Part shown: piece by piece, positions 8,779 to 18,396 of the stretch
Position numbering within the stretch: position 1 is the first letter of the stretch
Layout: each line of letters starts with the position of its first letter
Assembly (NCBI GenBank): GCA_963674625.2
Contig: CAXXXO010000003.1
Span: 186,001-250,000 of the forward strand
From: JALHFZ01 sp963674625
GTDB taxonomy: Bacteria > Synergistota > Synergistia > Synergistales > Aminobacteriaceae
Direction: 5' to 3'
Length of the DNA stretch: 64,000 nt
Translations under genes and position numbers: made by a program
Notes under the pieces: model-generated
What the model was told of the DNA's origin: nothing
Seen by the model: the letters and a program-made list of their open reading frames with translations, nothing else
Database searches by the model: none

Positions 8779-9866
8779 GATAAATTAATCTCCCTTCCAA
8801 TACTGGACGAGATCAGCCTCCACAGAGCTTTCGACTCATCTCCCTCCGAAAAACGTTCCCCGCACGCGTCTTTCTTTCGAAGGATGCTCAGTATCTTCGT
8901 CTGTAATGATTCCGGTGAATCGTCCTCTTGCCAGACTTCTCCTCCGGTGCGTTCAGCAAAACAACGGGCATTTTGTTCCTGGTGGTTGTCTGCAGCCTCC
9001 TTCCATGGAATGACTACGGAAGGAATGCTCCCCGCCATGAGTTCGTAAAGGGTGGATGCCCCCCCTCGCGTCACGGCTCCGGAGAGCAGGGAATAAAAAT
9101 CCGTCATATCCCACTGCTTTCCTGCGGAGAGAAAAGAATCTTTTCTCTCCGCAGGTATTTGAGCCAACATTTTTTCTTCGTATGCGCCAAGTATAAGGAA
9201 AAGAAACTGATCGAATTCTTTATCCCCAATAACACAACTCAGTAATTGTATCAGTCGGCGGCTCATAAGTGAACCTCCGAGAACGCCGATTATCTTTTTT
9301 TCCGGAAATGGCTCTCCTTTTTTAATGTTTTCCCACGCTTCCCTGGGATTTTTTCGCCTGAAGGGACGAATCGGTATGCCTGTGACGGTAAATTGTCCTT
9401 CCTCAAGGGGGGCGCAGCGGCTCCATCCCGAAGCGACGGGCAGGCCCAGGCGGCGGGCGAGCCGCGTCACTTTTCCCGCGACTGAGTTCTGCTCATGGAT
9501 TACCGAGGGAATGCGGTTCATTCGGCTCGCGAGAAGGGGGACGAAGGAAACGTATCCGCCGAAGAGAACGCAGCAGTCGATCTCCGAGGCCTTCAAAAAC
9601 TTTCGGAAGGCGACGAAGGCTGCGAGGGTTTCCCTCCATCGCTTTGCCCTCGGCAGAAGGCCCGAAACTCCGAAGGGCGAACCTGAAAGGGGGAGAATAA
9701 GGGGCTCGATTCCCCTGGAATAGTAAATCTCCCGCTCCAAGGGCCTCGAGCCGCAGACGTAGGAGACGGCAGCGTCTGTCCTCTTCTCCGCGATCCACTC
9801 GCCGAAGGAGACCGCCGGAAAAATATGCCCTCCCGTTCCGCCCGCGACGAGACAGATGCGGATCAT
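8775..9866 (-). CDS. murG: Lipid II synthase MurG (UDP-GlcNAc transferase)
   Basis: A 363-residue GT-B glycosyltransferase that adds GlcNAc to lipid I on the cytoplasmic membrane face. The N-terminus MIRICLVAGGTGGHIFPA carries the MurG GGTGGH loop; further motifs are IHEQNSVAGK and TRGGASTLYELMAGSIP, the donor-binding signature. The ATG at 9866 overlaps the ftsW stop (ATGA); the open frame runs further upstream but that extension lies inside ftsW. The 5'-proximal third has lower G+C than its neighbours around 9.1-9.3 kb, without loss of reading frame. Confidence 0.95.
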   Translation of the reverse strand: MIRICLVAGGTGGHIFPAVSFGEWIAEKRTDAAVSYVCGSRPLEREIYYSRGIEPLILPLSGSPFGVSGLLPRAKRWRETLAAFVAFRKFLKASEIDCCVLFGGYVSFVPLLASRMNRIPSVIHEQNSVAGKVTRLARRLGLPVASGWSRCAPLEEGQFTVTGIPIRPFRRKNPREAWENIKKGEPFPEKKIIGVLGGSLMSRRLIQLLSCVIGDKEFDQFLFLILGAYEEKMLAQIPAERKDSFLSAGKQWDMTDFYSLLSGAVTRGGASTLYELMAGSIPSVVIPWKEAADNHQEQNARCFAERTGGEVWQEDDSPESLQTKILSILRKKDACGERFSEGDESKALWRLISSSIGREINLS

Positions 9867-11002
9867 GCCCGCTCCACCTCCCGGGCCGCCCTCATGAGAA
9901 TGCCGATCTTTATCCACATGAAAAGAAGGGAACTTCCTCCGTAGCTGATGAAGGGCAGGGGAATTCCCGTAAGGGGCATGAGCTTGAGGACGCCTCCGAG
10001 GTTGATGAAGAGGGGCAGAAGGATGGAGACGGCAATTCCCCATACCATGGAGGACAGAAACGGATCGGACAGGGCTCTGCAGGCCCAGCAGACCCGGACC
10101 GTCCACAAAAAGAAGAGGAGAATGACTGCGAAGGTTCCGAGGAAGCCGAACTCCTCTCCTATGGTGGCGAAGATGTAATCCGTATGGGCGGCGGGGAGGA
10201 AATTCAGCTTCTGCAGCCCCTTCCCTATGCCCGTTCCGAAAAGGCCGCCGTTCGAGAAGGCAACGAGCCCCTGGATGACCTGGAAGCCGCTGTCCCTCGG
10301 TTGGCTCCAGGGGTCGACAAAGGCTATATACCTGCGGAGACGGTACCCTTCCTTCAGGATCACAAAGAAAAAAGCGGCGAAGCCGGTGCCGCCGAGCAGG
10401 AGAGGCCATCCCCATCCCCTGTTGTGAACATGAATGGCCATGGCGAGGGCGAAGATGAGAATCGTGCCGCCCATGTTGGGCTGAAAGAGAAGAGGCAGGG
10501 CCGACAGTATGAGAACAAAACCCGTGACGGAAATGAAAGCGCTGCCTCCCCTTTTTTCCGAAGAGGCGAGAAGCTTGGAAAGATGAATTGCCACAATGAG
10601 GGACAAAAGCTCGAGGGGCTGAAACCTGAGAGCGCCGAAACCGAGCCATCGGCGGGCCCCGCCGGCCTCGATGCCGATTCCGGGGATAAGGGTGAGGTAC
10701 AGAAGAAAAATGGTGAAGACCCACAGAACTCCGCTCGACCGCTTCCAGAAACTGGGCGGAAGCATGTAGGCGACGATCATACCCCCGATGCCGAGGAGGA
10801 ACCACTCCACCTGGCGGAAGCCGATTGCAAAGGGGGTTCCGTACTCCTCGAGGGATGTCTGGGAAGTGAGGGAGAAGATCATCATGATGCCGAAAGCTGT
10901 GAGCACGAGGGGAATAATCCAGAGAAAGGGATCAGCCCGGGCTTCCCTCCGCAGATCTTCCCCGTGGATCTCTCCTCCGCCGAGAAGGGCTTCCTTAGCC
11001 AT
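9863..11002 (-). CDS. ftsW: Peptidoglycan glycosyltransferase FtsW (SEDS family)
   Basis: A 379-residue polytopic membrane protein with about ten hydrophobic segments. SEDS features include the GARRWLGFG loop, the extended loop holding HTDYIFATIGEEFGFLG and the C-terminal PLPFISYGGSSL signature. FtsW polymerises lipid II at the septum with FtsI. It overlaps murD by 8 bases and murG by 4, so it is within one translationally coupled series. Confidence 0.95.
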   Translation of the reverse strand: MAKEALLGGGEIHGEDLRREARADPFLWIIPLVLTAFGIMMIFSLTSQTSLEEYGTPFAIGFRQVEWFLLGIGGMIVAYMLPPSFWKRSSGVLWVFTIFLLYLTLIPGIGIEAGGARRWLGFGALRFQPLELLSLIVAIHLSKLLASSEKRGGSAFISVTGFVLILSALPLLFQPNMGGTILIFALAMAIHVHNRGWGWPLLLGGTGFAAFFFVILKEGYRLRRYIAFVDPWSQPRDSGFQVIQGLVAFSNGGLFGTGIGKGLQKLNFLPAAHTDYIFATIGEEFGFLGTFAVILLFFLWTVRVCWACRALSDPFLSSMVWGIAVSILLPLFINLGGVLKLMPLTGIPLPFISYGGSSLLFMWIKIGILMRAAREVERA

Positions 11003-12374
11003 TGCCCTTCTCCTTCATCCTGCAGACGATGTCGCGAAAATGTTCTCCTCTTTTTTTATAGTTCGGGTACATGTCCCAGCTCGTACAGGCAGGAGAAAGA
11101 AGGACCACTTCTCCCCCGGGAATCTCTGAAGCCCGCTGTACGGCCTCTTCCATATCCGCTGCCTGGAATATCGCCTCAAAACCGGTCCTCCGGAGTGCCG
11201 CAGTTATCTTTTCCCTTTCCTCGCCCAGGATGACGGCGGCAAGGGCTTCTTTTTTCACCGTCTCTGCAAGGGGGGCATAGTCCTCTCCCTTTCCCTTTCC
11301 TCCGAGAATGACAATCTTTGCCCCCGGGATGGAGGTCAGAGCGGTCGAGCTCGAGGCTACGTTCGTCCCCTTGGAATCATCGATATAGGTTCTTCCTCCC
11401 TTGTTTGCGACGAATTCACAGCGGTGTTCCAGTCCTCGGAACCCTTTGAAAAGGGGGGCGATATCGTCGCCGATGCCAAGCAGACGGAGTGCTCCGGCAG
11501 CCATGGCGGAGTTTTCGATGTTGTGTTTTCCCAGAAGGGGGAGGTCGGAAAAGGAAAACAGAAGGTCTTGCCTGTCCTCCTGACGAAGGAAAACTTCCTC
11601 TCGTCTTTCATCGGCCGCAATGGAAAGGGAGCCGGAAGGAGCTTCTTTTCCTCTCCAGTAAAAGGGAGCAATCCCCCCGTCCGTTTCCTGGATTCCGAGG
11701 ACCTCCAGATCCCGCAGCTGAAGAATGGCTGGGCTGTTCTTTTTCCGTGTCGTCAGAATCTTTTTCTTCGCCCCGATGTATTCTCCGTAGCTCCCGTGCC
11801 AGTCGATATGGTCGGGGGCGAGATTGGTAATTACGGCCAGATCGCAGGCCAGGGAGGAATTCCAGTAAAGCTGGAAGCTGCTCAGTTCGATGACGATATA
11901 ATCCCAGATCTTCCCGGCGGCTTCGGCGAGGGGGATTCCGATATTCCCCGTCACGGCGGTCAGAAACCCTGCTTTTTTGAGCATATGCCCCAGGAGGGAT
12001 GTGGTGGTGCTTTTTCCGTTGCTCCCTGTGACGCCGAGGATCTTTCCCGAAAGGTGGGGAGCGAGAAAGTCCAGTTCGCCCATGACCGCAATACCTTTTT
12101 TTCTGCCTTCCACCACTGCCGTGGACGAGGGCGGAATGCCTGAACTGAGGAGCAGGCATTCGCTCCGGAAGGCCCGGGGGGTATGCCCCTCCTCTTCCCA
12201 GGCAATATGGAGGCTCTTCAGCTTCTCCCGGACCGAATTTTCCGCCACGGGCCTGTCAGCCGAGACGAAAACATCCGCTCCGAGGGAGGAGGCGAAGACG
12301 GCAAGGCCGAGTCCGCTCACTCCCGCCCCTATGACGGTAATCGATTTTCCTTCGCAGGAAAGAGGATTGAACAT
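10995..12374 (-). CDS. murD: UDP-MurNAc-L-alanine--D-glutamate ligase MurD
   Basis: A 459-residue Mur ligase adding D-glutamate. The N-terminal nucleotide-like fold begins SITVIGAGVSGLGLAVFA, the ATP loop is GVTGSNGKSTTTSLL, and the centre has NLAPDHIDWHGSYGEY. The C-terminal domain has YIDDSKGTNVASS, the MurD-type DSKGTN motif. It lies 30 bases after mraY and overlaps ftsW. Confidence 0.96.
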   Translation of the reverse strand: MFNPLSCEGKSITVIGAGVSGLGLAVFASSLGADVFVSADRPVAENSVREKLKSLHIAWEEEGHTPRAFRSECLLLSSGIPPSSTAVVEGRKKGIAVMGELDFLAPHLSGKILGVTGSNGKSTTTSLLGHMLKKAGFLTAVTGNIGIPLAEAAGKIWDYIVIELSSFQLYWNSSLACDLAVITNLAPDHIDWHGSYGEYIGAKKKILTTRKKNSPAILQLRDLEVLGIQETDGGIAPFYWRGKEAPSGSLSIAADERREEVFLRQEDRQDLLFSFSDLPLLGKHNIENSAMAAGALRLLGIGDDIAPLFKGFRGLEHRCEFVANKGGRTYIDDSKGTNVASSSTALTSIPGAKIVILGGKGKGEDYAPLAETVKKEALAAVILGEEREKITAALRRTGFEAIFQAADMEEAVQRASEIPGGEVVLLSPACTSWDMYPNYKKRGEHFRDIVCRMKEKGNG

Positions 12375-12404
12375 TCCGTGTTCCTCCCTGTTCAGCCTTT
12401 CGGT

Positions 12405-13361
12405 CTATTCGGAGAAAAGACCGGCTATAAAAATCGCGATAATGGTCATGCCTGCGCCGTGGATAAGCCAGAAACGTGTGACGATCTGGGTTTCACTCCA
12501 CCCGAGCAGTTCAAAGTGATGATGCACCGGGCTCATGAGAAAAAGTTTTCTTTTATATCCGTAGATGGCGACCAGCTGGGCCGCTACGGAGAAAATTTCC
12601 AGGCCGAAGAGAAATCCCAGGGGGATAAGGGCGAGAAGACAATCGCCGTAGACGCACAGGCTTATGAGCATGCCCGCGAGAAAATGAGATCCCACATCCC
12701 CCATGAAGACCTTTGCAGGATGGGCGTTATGCCACAAAAAAGACGCGCAGAGAACAAGCCCCGTCAGGGCGGCATAGTAGACGGGGTCCTCGAGGGGAAG
12801 CCAGATAAGCGCCCCCAGAAGTGAGAGGGAGCAGGCCCCCGCAGCGAGGCCGTCAAGGCCGTCCGTGACGTTTACCGCGTTCAGCATGCCGATTGTGACG
12901 AAGACCATGAGGGGAACCGAGAACCAGGCCGGCATTTCAATTCCCGGCCACAGGCTGATGCCCCGGGAAACGGCAGTCCAGTACGCCCAGGGAACGACCA
13001 CGAGAATCTGGGCCGCCAGTTTATAGACGCTCGCGAATCCTTCACTGGATTTCATCCTGAATTTGATCCAGTCGTCAATGAAGCCGATGCAGGCTGCCCC
13101 TATGGGAAAAAACCACAGTCCAGCAAGCTCCATCCAGTCTTCCGCAGAAAAACCCGCCACCATGGGAATGGAGAGAAGCGCCACGGGCAGAAAGACCACG
13201 CCACCCATGGAGGGAGTTGAGGATTTCGTTTCGATATGGCTCTGGGGGCCATAGATCTTTTGAATCTGCGTAATGCGCCAGATTTTCAGCCTGGCGATCC
13301 ATTTCTCCTGAAGCCATATTTCCAAAGCTGCGATTCCGACGAGAACAAAAATGAACTTCAC
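12405..13361 (-). CDS. mraY: Phospho-MurNAc-pentapeptide transferase MraY
   Basis: A 318-residue polytopic enzyme that makes lipid I from UDP-MurNAc-pentapeptide and undecaprenyl phosphate. Catalytic features are visible: the aspartate pair in GFIDDWIKF, NAVNVTDGLDGLA, and MSPVHHHFELLGW, the MraY HHH motif. It is slightly shorter than many homologues at the N-terminus, where it goes straight into the first helix. The ATG at 13361 overlaps the murF stop. Confidence 0.96.
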   Translation of the reverse strand: MKFIFVLVGIAALEIWLQEKWIARLKIWRITQIQKIYGPQSHIETKSSTPSMGGVVFLPVALLSIPMVAGFSAEDWMELAGLWFFPIGAACIGFIDDWIKFRMKSSEGFASVYKLAAQILVVVPWAYWTAVSRGISLWPGIEMPAWFSVPLMVFVTIGMLNAVNVTDGLDGLAAGACSLSLLGALIWLPLEDPVYYAALTGLVLCASFLWHNAHPAKVFMGDVGSHFLAGMLISLCVYGDCLLALIPLGFLFGLEIFSVAAQLVAIYGYKRKLFLMSPVHHHFELLGWSETQIVTRFWLIHGAGMTIIAIFIAGLFSE

Positions 13362-14728
13362 GATTCTTCCTCCCCTGTAAGGGCATCGACGATGCGGTCA
13401 AGACGGTTGCCGTGAGATCCCTTCACGAGAAGGACATCTCCTTCCCGGAGTTCTTTCGCGAGTTCCTTCCCGAGGGGAGGAACTTCGTGGAAATATTCGA
13501 GGGATGCAGGAAGTTCCCCTTCCTCTGCCAGGGTTTTCCAGAGGTCGCCCGTCAGCCAGACATGATCGAAGGAATCGAAAAGGGGAAGAAGCCTGCGATG
13601 AAATTCCGGACCGAGAAGCCCGAGCTCCCGCATCTCCCCGACCACGGCGAGACGGCGGCGGGCTGGAATTGCCGCCGCTTCCGTCAGTGCGGCAGTGAGG
13701 GACGAGGGATTCGCGTTGTAGGCATCGTCGATAAGAAGGGCTCCCGAATCGAGGGTGATCATCCGTCCCCTCCCCCTGAGGGGTTCAAGCTTTTCTATTT
13801 CATTCAGAATTTTTTCTCTCGACGCGCCGCAGTAAAAGCTGACCGCAAGGGCGAACCCCAGGGGATAGGCCGAGTGCCGTCCGAAGAGACGGGATGAGAC
13901 GAACAGGCTGCCCCCGGGATAGGAAAAGTCAAAGGTCAGCCCGGGCTGTCCCCGGGAGAAGCGAAATTCCGGAGTTTCCATCATAAAATCCCCTTTTCCG
14001 GTGCCGACGCTGAAAGTCCGGATTTCCGAAGGCAGGGACTCCGTCCTCTTTTTGAGGGGCCCGTTGTCGCCGTTGTAGAAAAGGGCCTCGAGCCTGGAGG
14101 ACCGGGTGATCTCGAATTTGGCCTCGAGGACGCCTTCGAGGGATGAGAGACCCTCGAGGTGAGCGGGAGCGACTTCGGTGATCACCGCTACGGAAGGAGG
14201 AAAATATGTAACCATCTCCCCGATTTCTCCACTGTGGTTCATTCCCATCTCGAGAAGCAGAATGTCGGCCTTTTCGGGAAGGGAGAGAATCGAAAGGGCG
14301 CACCCCACAAGGGTATTGTAGCTGTGCCCCGCCGAGTGAACCGAAAAGGATGTCTGAAGAAAGCGGCGAAGCAGTTCTCTCGTCGTTGTTTTTCCGACGC
14401 TTCCCGTGAGCGCGATGAAATCGAGGTTTTTTTCGAGAGCCAGCCGTCTGGAGGCCAGGAGAGGAATCTCCCCGTAGCAGTCGGAAAACACTACGGACGC
14501 CACTCCTTCGGGGACATGGCGGTCGTCCTCGCAGAGTATAAGGGAAGCGCCCCGGGCTGCCGCCCGGGAAATAAAGTCATGCCCGTCCTGATTTTCTCCC
14601 CGGAAGGCAACAAAGGCATCTCCCGGGGAAATCAGCCTGCTGTCGGCCAGAAAAGCGGCGGGAAGAGGTCCGTCGGGACCGCGCAGTTTTTTCCCGGCGA
14701 GGGCGGCGAGGGAGGATATATTTTTCAA
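13358..14728 (-). CDS. murF: UDP-MurNAc-tripeptide--D-alanyl-D-alanine ligase MurF
   Basis: A 456-residue Mur ligase that adds D-Ala-D-Ala. It has the ATP loop ALTGSVGKTTTRELL, a central MGMNHSGEI segment typical of MurF, and DDAYNANPSSL, the MurF-specific DxYNANP motif. It overlaps murE upstream and mraY downstream by 4 bases each. Confidence 0.96.
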   Translation of the reverse strand: MKNISSLAALAGKKLRGPDGPLPAAFLADSRLISPGDAFVAFRGENQDGHDFISRAAARGASLILCEDDRHVPEGVASVVFSDCYGEIPLLASRRLALEKNLDFIALTGSVGKTTTRELLRRFLQTSFSVHSAGHSYNTLVGCALSILSLPEKADILLLEMGMNHSGEIGEMVTYFPPSVAVITEVAPAHLEGLSSLEGVLEAKFEITRSSRLEALFYNGDNGPLKKRTESLPSEIRTFSVGTGKGDFMMETPEFRFSRGQPGLTFDFSYPGGSLFVSSRLFGRHSAYPLGFALAVSFYCGASREKILNEIEKLEPLRGRGRMITLDSGALLIDDAYNANPSSLTAALTEAAAIPARRRLAVVGEMRELGLLGPEFHRRLLPLFDSFDHVWLTGDLWKTLAEEGELPASLEYFHEVPPLGKELAKELREGDVLLVKGSHGNRLDRIVDALTGEEES

Positions 14729-16227
14729 AGGAGCGTCACCCCCGATTCCCTAGCCCAGGAGAGGACCTCATCCCTGTCGGAATAGGGTATTTTTTCCTTT
14801 CCGATGACAAGGTATTTTTCAGGTCCCTTTCCGGAGAGCACGACCACATCGCCGCTCCGGGCATCGTCGAGGGCCGCCCGGACCGCAATTTTCCTGTCGA
14901 GGATCACCCGGACATCAGCATCCGCATCCTCAGAGCGAACTCCTTCAAGAATCTGCTCCGCTATTTTGCCGGGTTCTTCCCGCCTCGGATTATCCATGGT
15001 GATGATCACCCGGTCAGCCAGTGAGGCAGCGATGCGTCCGAGGGCGGCTCTGTTCGGTTCAAAGCGCTCTCCGCCGTGTCCGAAGAGTGAAACCAGGGCC
15101 CCCGGACACATGGTCCGAAGTTCTTCCAGCACATTTTTCAGTGCCGAGGGCGTATGGGCGAAATCGATGATTACCGTCACTCCATTGGAAAAAAAATATT
15201 TTTCTAGTCTGCCCGGGACCTGCACCATGGATTTCATGGCCGCGGCCATTTCTTCTGTGCGTTCCGGGAAAAAACGGCCGAGAAGGGTCAGAGCACCCAG
15301 GGCATTATACACGTTAAAACGGCCCGGAAGCGGAAGGGAGACTCTATTCTCACCCTGAGAGGCCGCAAGAGTGAATTCACTTCCTGCTACAGAAAGGGAA
15401 ACGTCCCTGCCCCGGATATCCAGGTGCTCGGAGGCGAGGCCGAAGGTGAGAATCTCCATGGGATGAAGCATCCTGATTCTTCTGCCCCAGGGATCATCTC
15501 CGTTCGCAGCTCCATGCCAGCCCGGCTTCATAAAGGAAGAGAAGAGCCTTGCTTTTGCCTGAAAATACTCTTCGAGGGATCCGTGATAATCAAGATGCTC
15601 CTCGCTGAGATTCGTAAAGACTGCTCCATCGAAGCGGCACCCTTCGAGTCTTCCCTGCACGAGCCCGTGAGAGGAAGCCTCCATCACGCAGGCGCCGCAG
15701 CCGTTTTTTACCATGGCTGCCATGTCCCGCTGAATTTCCCAGCTCTCCGGTGTCGTCCGGTCGGCATCCCGGTCATGGATGCCGTCACTGTACAGAATCG
15801 TCCCGAAGAGCCCTGTTCGTATGCCGAGCCTCTCAAGAAGGTGGCGGAGCATCCAGGCGGTGGTGCTCTTTCCGTTCGTGCCCGTCGCGGCGAAGAGAAG
15901 GAGCTTCTCCGATGGTTCTCCGTAGAATATATCGGCAAGTCTTCCCATATCTCTTCGGACATGAGGGCTCACTACCTGCGGGACATCGAGATCCAGAAAA
16001 TGATCCGTCAGAAGCGCCGCCGCCCCCCGCTCCAGGGCGGAAGGGGCGAAATCGTGTCCGTCGGCATTTTCTCCGGAAATGCAGCAGAACAGCCCTCCCG
16101 GACCGGTCTGCCTGCTGTCGGCGCTCATTTGAAGCAGAAGCGGATTTCTCTCTTCCCCGTCTTGAAGGGATAGATGCGCTCTGTATTTTTCTTCATATCT
16201 TTCCAGAAGGGTCCGGAGGGCAATCAT
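14725..16227 (-). CDS. murE: UDP-MurNAc-tripeptide ligase MurE, probably meso-diaminopimelate-adding
   Basis: A 500-residue Mur ligase. Its ATP loop is AATGTNGKSTTAWML, and the C-terminal domain has ITMDNPRREEPGKI. A DNPR-type motif at this site is the known marker for meso-diaminopimelate, as opposed to lysine, so the cell wall is predicted to be DAP-type. The ATG at 16227 overlaps the ftsI stop by 4 bases; the longer open frame to 16548 lies inside ftsI and is not used. Confidence 0.95.
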   Translation of the reverse strand: MIALRTLLERYEEKYRAHLSLQDGEERNPLLLQMSADSRQTGPGGLFCCISGENADGHDFAPSALERGAAALLTDHFLDLDVPQVVSPHVRRDMGRLADIFYGEPSEKLLLFAATGTNGKSTTAWMLRHLLERLGIRTGLFGTILYSDGIHDRDADRTTPESWEIQRDMAAMVKNGCGACVMEASSHGLVQGRLEGCRFDGAVFTNLSEEHLDYHGSLEEYFQAKARLFSSFMKPGWHGAANGDDPWGRRIRMLHPMEILTFGLASEHLDIRGRDVSLSVAGSEFTLAASQGENRVSLPLPGRFNVYNALGALTLLGRFFPERTEEMAAAMKSMVQVPGRLEKYFFSNGVTVIIDFAHTPSALKNVLEELRTMCPGALVSLFGHGGERFEPNRAALGRIAASLADRVIITMDNPRREEPGKIAEQILEGVRSEDADADVRVILDRKIAVRAALDDARSGDVVVLSGKGPEKYLVIGKEKIPYSDRDEVLSWARESGVTLL

Positions 16228-17912
16228 AAGCCCGTGCCTCCCGAGGGACCGGAAGCCAGTAGTCCGATCTGCATCATGTCCTCCACGATTCCGCGGAATA
16301 CGGGCGCTGCCACGTCCCCTCCGTAATACTTCCCCATGGAGGGCTCGCCCACCACGACGAGCATCACGTACTGAGCCTTCTCCGCAGGCCAGAAACCGGT
16401 AAAGGATGCTACCCATTTCCCCTTCAGATACTCCCCTTTTTCCGCCATCTGGGCGGTTCCGGTTTTGCCTGCGAGGGAGAGGGAGGGAATGTCGGCTTTT
16501 TTCCCCGTTCCGTTTTTTACCACATCGATCATCACTGTCCGAAGCCACCCGGCAGTCCAGGGGGAGAGGACCTCCCGGACAAGCTGTCTTTCTCCTTTAT
16601 AGAGCACCTGGCCGCCGCTGTCCCGTACCTCCGAGACAATGAACGGCCGGAGAAGATGCCCTCCGTTCGCGATGGCTCCTATGGCAGCGGCAAGCTGGAG
16701 GGGGGTGACTGCCAGTCCCTGGCCGATGGCGATGTTCGACGGGACGACCCCGCGCCATTGTTCTGGAGAAGCGAGAAGCCCCTCTTCGGTTCCGTTCAGT
16801 TCGATTCCCGGATCCCGGTTGAAGCCCCATTCCCGAACGCTGTTGTACATATCGAAAGGCTTGACCCTCATGCCGATCTGGGCCATTCCGGTATTTGACG
16901 ATTTGCTCAGGATTTCGGATACGGTAAGAGAGCCGTAATCCTTGTGGGTCGCCTCGGAAATGCTGCCGTCAGCCACCTTGATGCGATAGGGACACCGGAA
17001 GATCTCGTTCGTCCTGACGGCCCCCCTTTCTATGGCGATGCCGAGGATAATGGGTTTAAAAGTAGAACCGGGTTCAAAAGTCCGGCCGATGGAGTTGTTG
17101 ATGATTTTTTTCAGATTCGTCATATTGCCCCGGACGTTGGGATCGAAAGAAGGCCAGCTGGCCATGGCCAGAACCGCTCCTGTGGCCGGATCAAGACAGA
17201 CGGCGCTCCCCCATTTGGCCCCGTTCATCACGATTCCCTCTTCGAGGCGCCGTTCGACGATGAACTGAATACGGGAATCTGTTGTCAGGGTAACGGACCC
17301 GGTATTCTTTCCGGCAGGATTTTCGGAGACCCTGCTTATATCCAGTGTTCTTCCGGAAGGCTCCTTTGCGAGAATTCGTATTCCCGGGGGCGAATAGAGT
17401 GCCTTGTCCCACACAAGTTCAATTCCCGACAGCCCCCTGTCGTCCACGTCGCAGAAACCGAGGATATGGGCCGAGAGGGACTTATTCGGATAAAGCCTCT
17501 TTTTTTCGTCAATCTCGTAGATTCCCTTCAGTTTCAATGAACGGATCCGGCTTGCCGTATCGGCATCCGTCTTTCGCACAAGCCAGAGAAAACGGCCCGG
17601 AAGATTTCCTGAGATCGTTTTGACGATGCTCGGAGGCAAAATTCCCTGAAGCTTCGGGGCGTTCGATGAATCCCAGAAAGCAGGGTCGAGAAAAAAACTC
17701 GAGGACGGAATGGAAAGAGCGAGGGCGTTTCCGTTTCTGTCGTAAATGAACCCCCTGTTGGTGCTCACGGGGATATGGCTCCAGTATTGACGCCGGGACT
17801 GCCTTTCAACCCTGGGGTCGGGAAACAGCTGAAGAGAAGCGATCCTCCAGAGGACCACCCCGAAAAAGAGAAAAATGAGTAACCATGGGGAAAATCCAGG
17901 ACGTCTGTGCAT
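16224..17912 (-). CDS. ftsI: Septal transpeptidase FtsI (class B penicillin-binding protein)
   Basis: A 562-residue PBP with one N-terminal membrane anchor (FSPWLLIFLFFGVVLWRIASL), a PBP dimer domain, then the transpeptidase domain. The three active-site motifs are intact: STFK in EPGSTFKPI, SSN in SKSSNTGM, and KTG in AGKTGTAQM. No PASTA repeats follow, unlike spore-specific SpoVD. It cross-links septal peptidoglycan with FtsW. The start ATG has GGGGAG upstream. Confidence 0.95.
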   Translation of the reverse strand: MHRRPGFSPWLLIFLFFGVVLWRIASLQLFPDPRVERQSRRQYWSHIPVSTNRGFIYDRNGNALALSIPSSSFFLDPAFWDSSNAPKLQGILPPSIVKTISGNLPGRFLWLVRKTDADTASRIRSLKLKGIYEIDEKKRLYPNKSLSAHILGFCDVDDRGLSGIELVWDKALYSPPGIRILAKEPSGRTLDISRVSENPAGKNTGSVTLTTDSRIQFIVERRLEEGIVMNGAKWGSAVCLDPATGAVLAMASWPSFDPNVRGNMTNLKKIINNSIGRTFEPGSTFKPIILGIAIERGAVRTNEIFRCPYRIKVADGSISEATHKDYGSLTVSEILSKSSNTGMAQIGMRVKPFDMYNSVREWGFNRDPGIELNGTEEGLLASPEQWRGVVPSNIAIGQGLAVTPLQLAAAIGAIANGGHLLRPFIVSEVRDSGGQVLYKGERQLVREVLSPWTAGWLRTVMIDVVKNGTGKKADIPSLSLAGKTGTAQMAEKGEYLKGKWVASFTGFWPAEKAQYVMLVVVGEPSMGKYYGGDVAAPVFRGIVEDMMQIGLLASGPSGGTGL

Positions 17913-17944
17913 AGTCTCTCCCCTTCGCAGAATCGTCTTGAACT

Positions 17945-18373
17945 TTACTCCCCTGCCAGCGCCTTTTCAAGAAAGAAATGAAACCAGCCCTGTCTGCCCG
18001 TCTCTCCGGAAAGAGGGAAGTTTTCGTCCCCGCCGCCGGCATCAGCAAGGAGCGGTTCGCTGATTCGAAGGACCTTCACGTTTGAGGCGTAAATCATTCC
18101 GAGGGTGTTTTTCGAAAAACTGTAGACTCTTCCGGGAGACAAAAGGGCGGAATGCTTCTGTCTCAGAAGTATCTGCCTTGCAGCGAAGGATTCTATCTGC
18201 CTGTTGATCCCGTTGAGGCGGTCTTCAAGTCGGAAACTGTAGAGACGGAGCACACCGAGGCCGAGAAATGCACTGAAAAGAACCACGGTACAAAGGATGA
18301 CATAAGGACAGGCTTTTCGCAGCGACACGGAAACTTGGCAAATTTCAAGACTCTTCCCTTGCACGGAACTCAC
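17945..18373 (-). CDS. ftsL: FtsL-like division protein
   Basis: A 142-residue bitopic protein with one helix (YVILCTVVLFSAFLGLGVL) followed by a heptad-like coiled-coil segment (YSFRLEDRLNGINRQIESFAARQ). Primary similarity to FtsL is low, as usual for this family; the call rests on topology and position between rsmH and ftsI. FtsL activates FtsW/FtsI with FtsB and FtsQ. The start is GTG at 18373 after a GGAAGGGGGA site. Confidence 0.75.
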   Translation of the reverse strand: MSSVQGKSLEICQVSVSLRKACPYVILCTVVLFSAFLGLGVLRLYSFRLEDRLNGINRQIESFAARQILLRQKHSALLSPGRVYSFSKNTLGMIYASNVKVLRISEPLLADAGGGDENFPLSGETGRQGWFHFFLEKALAGE

Positions 18374-18396
18374 TCCCCCTTCCGTATGGCTCTCTC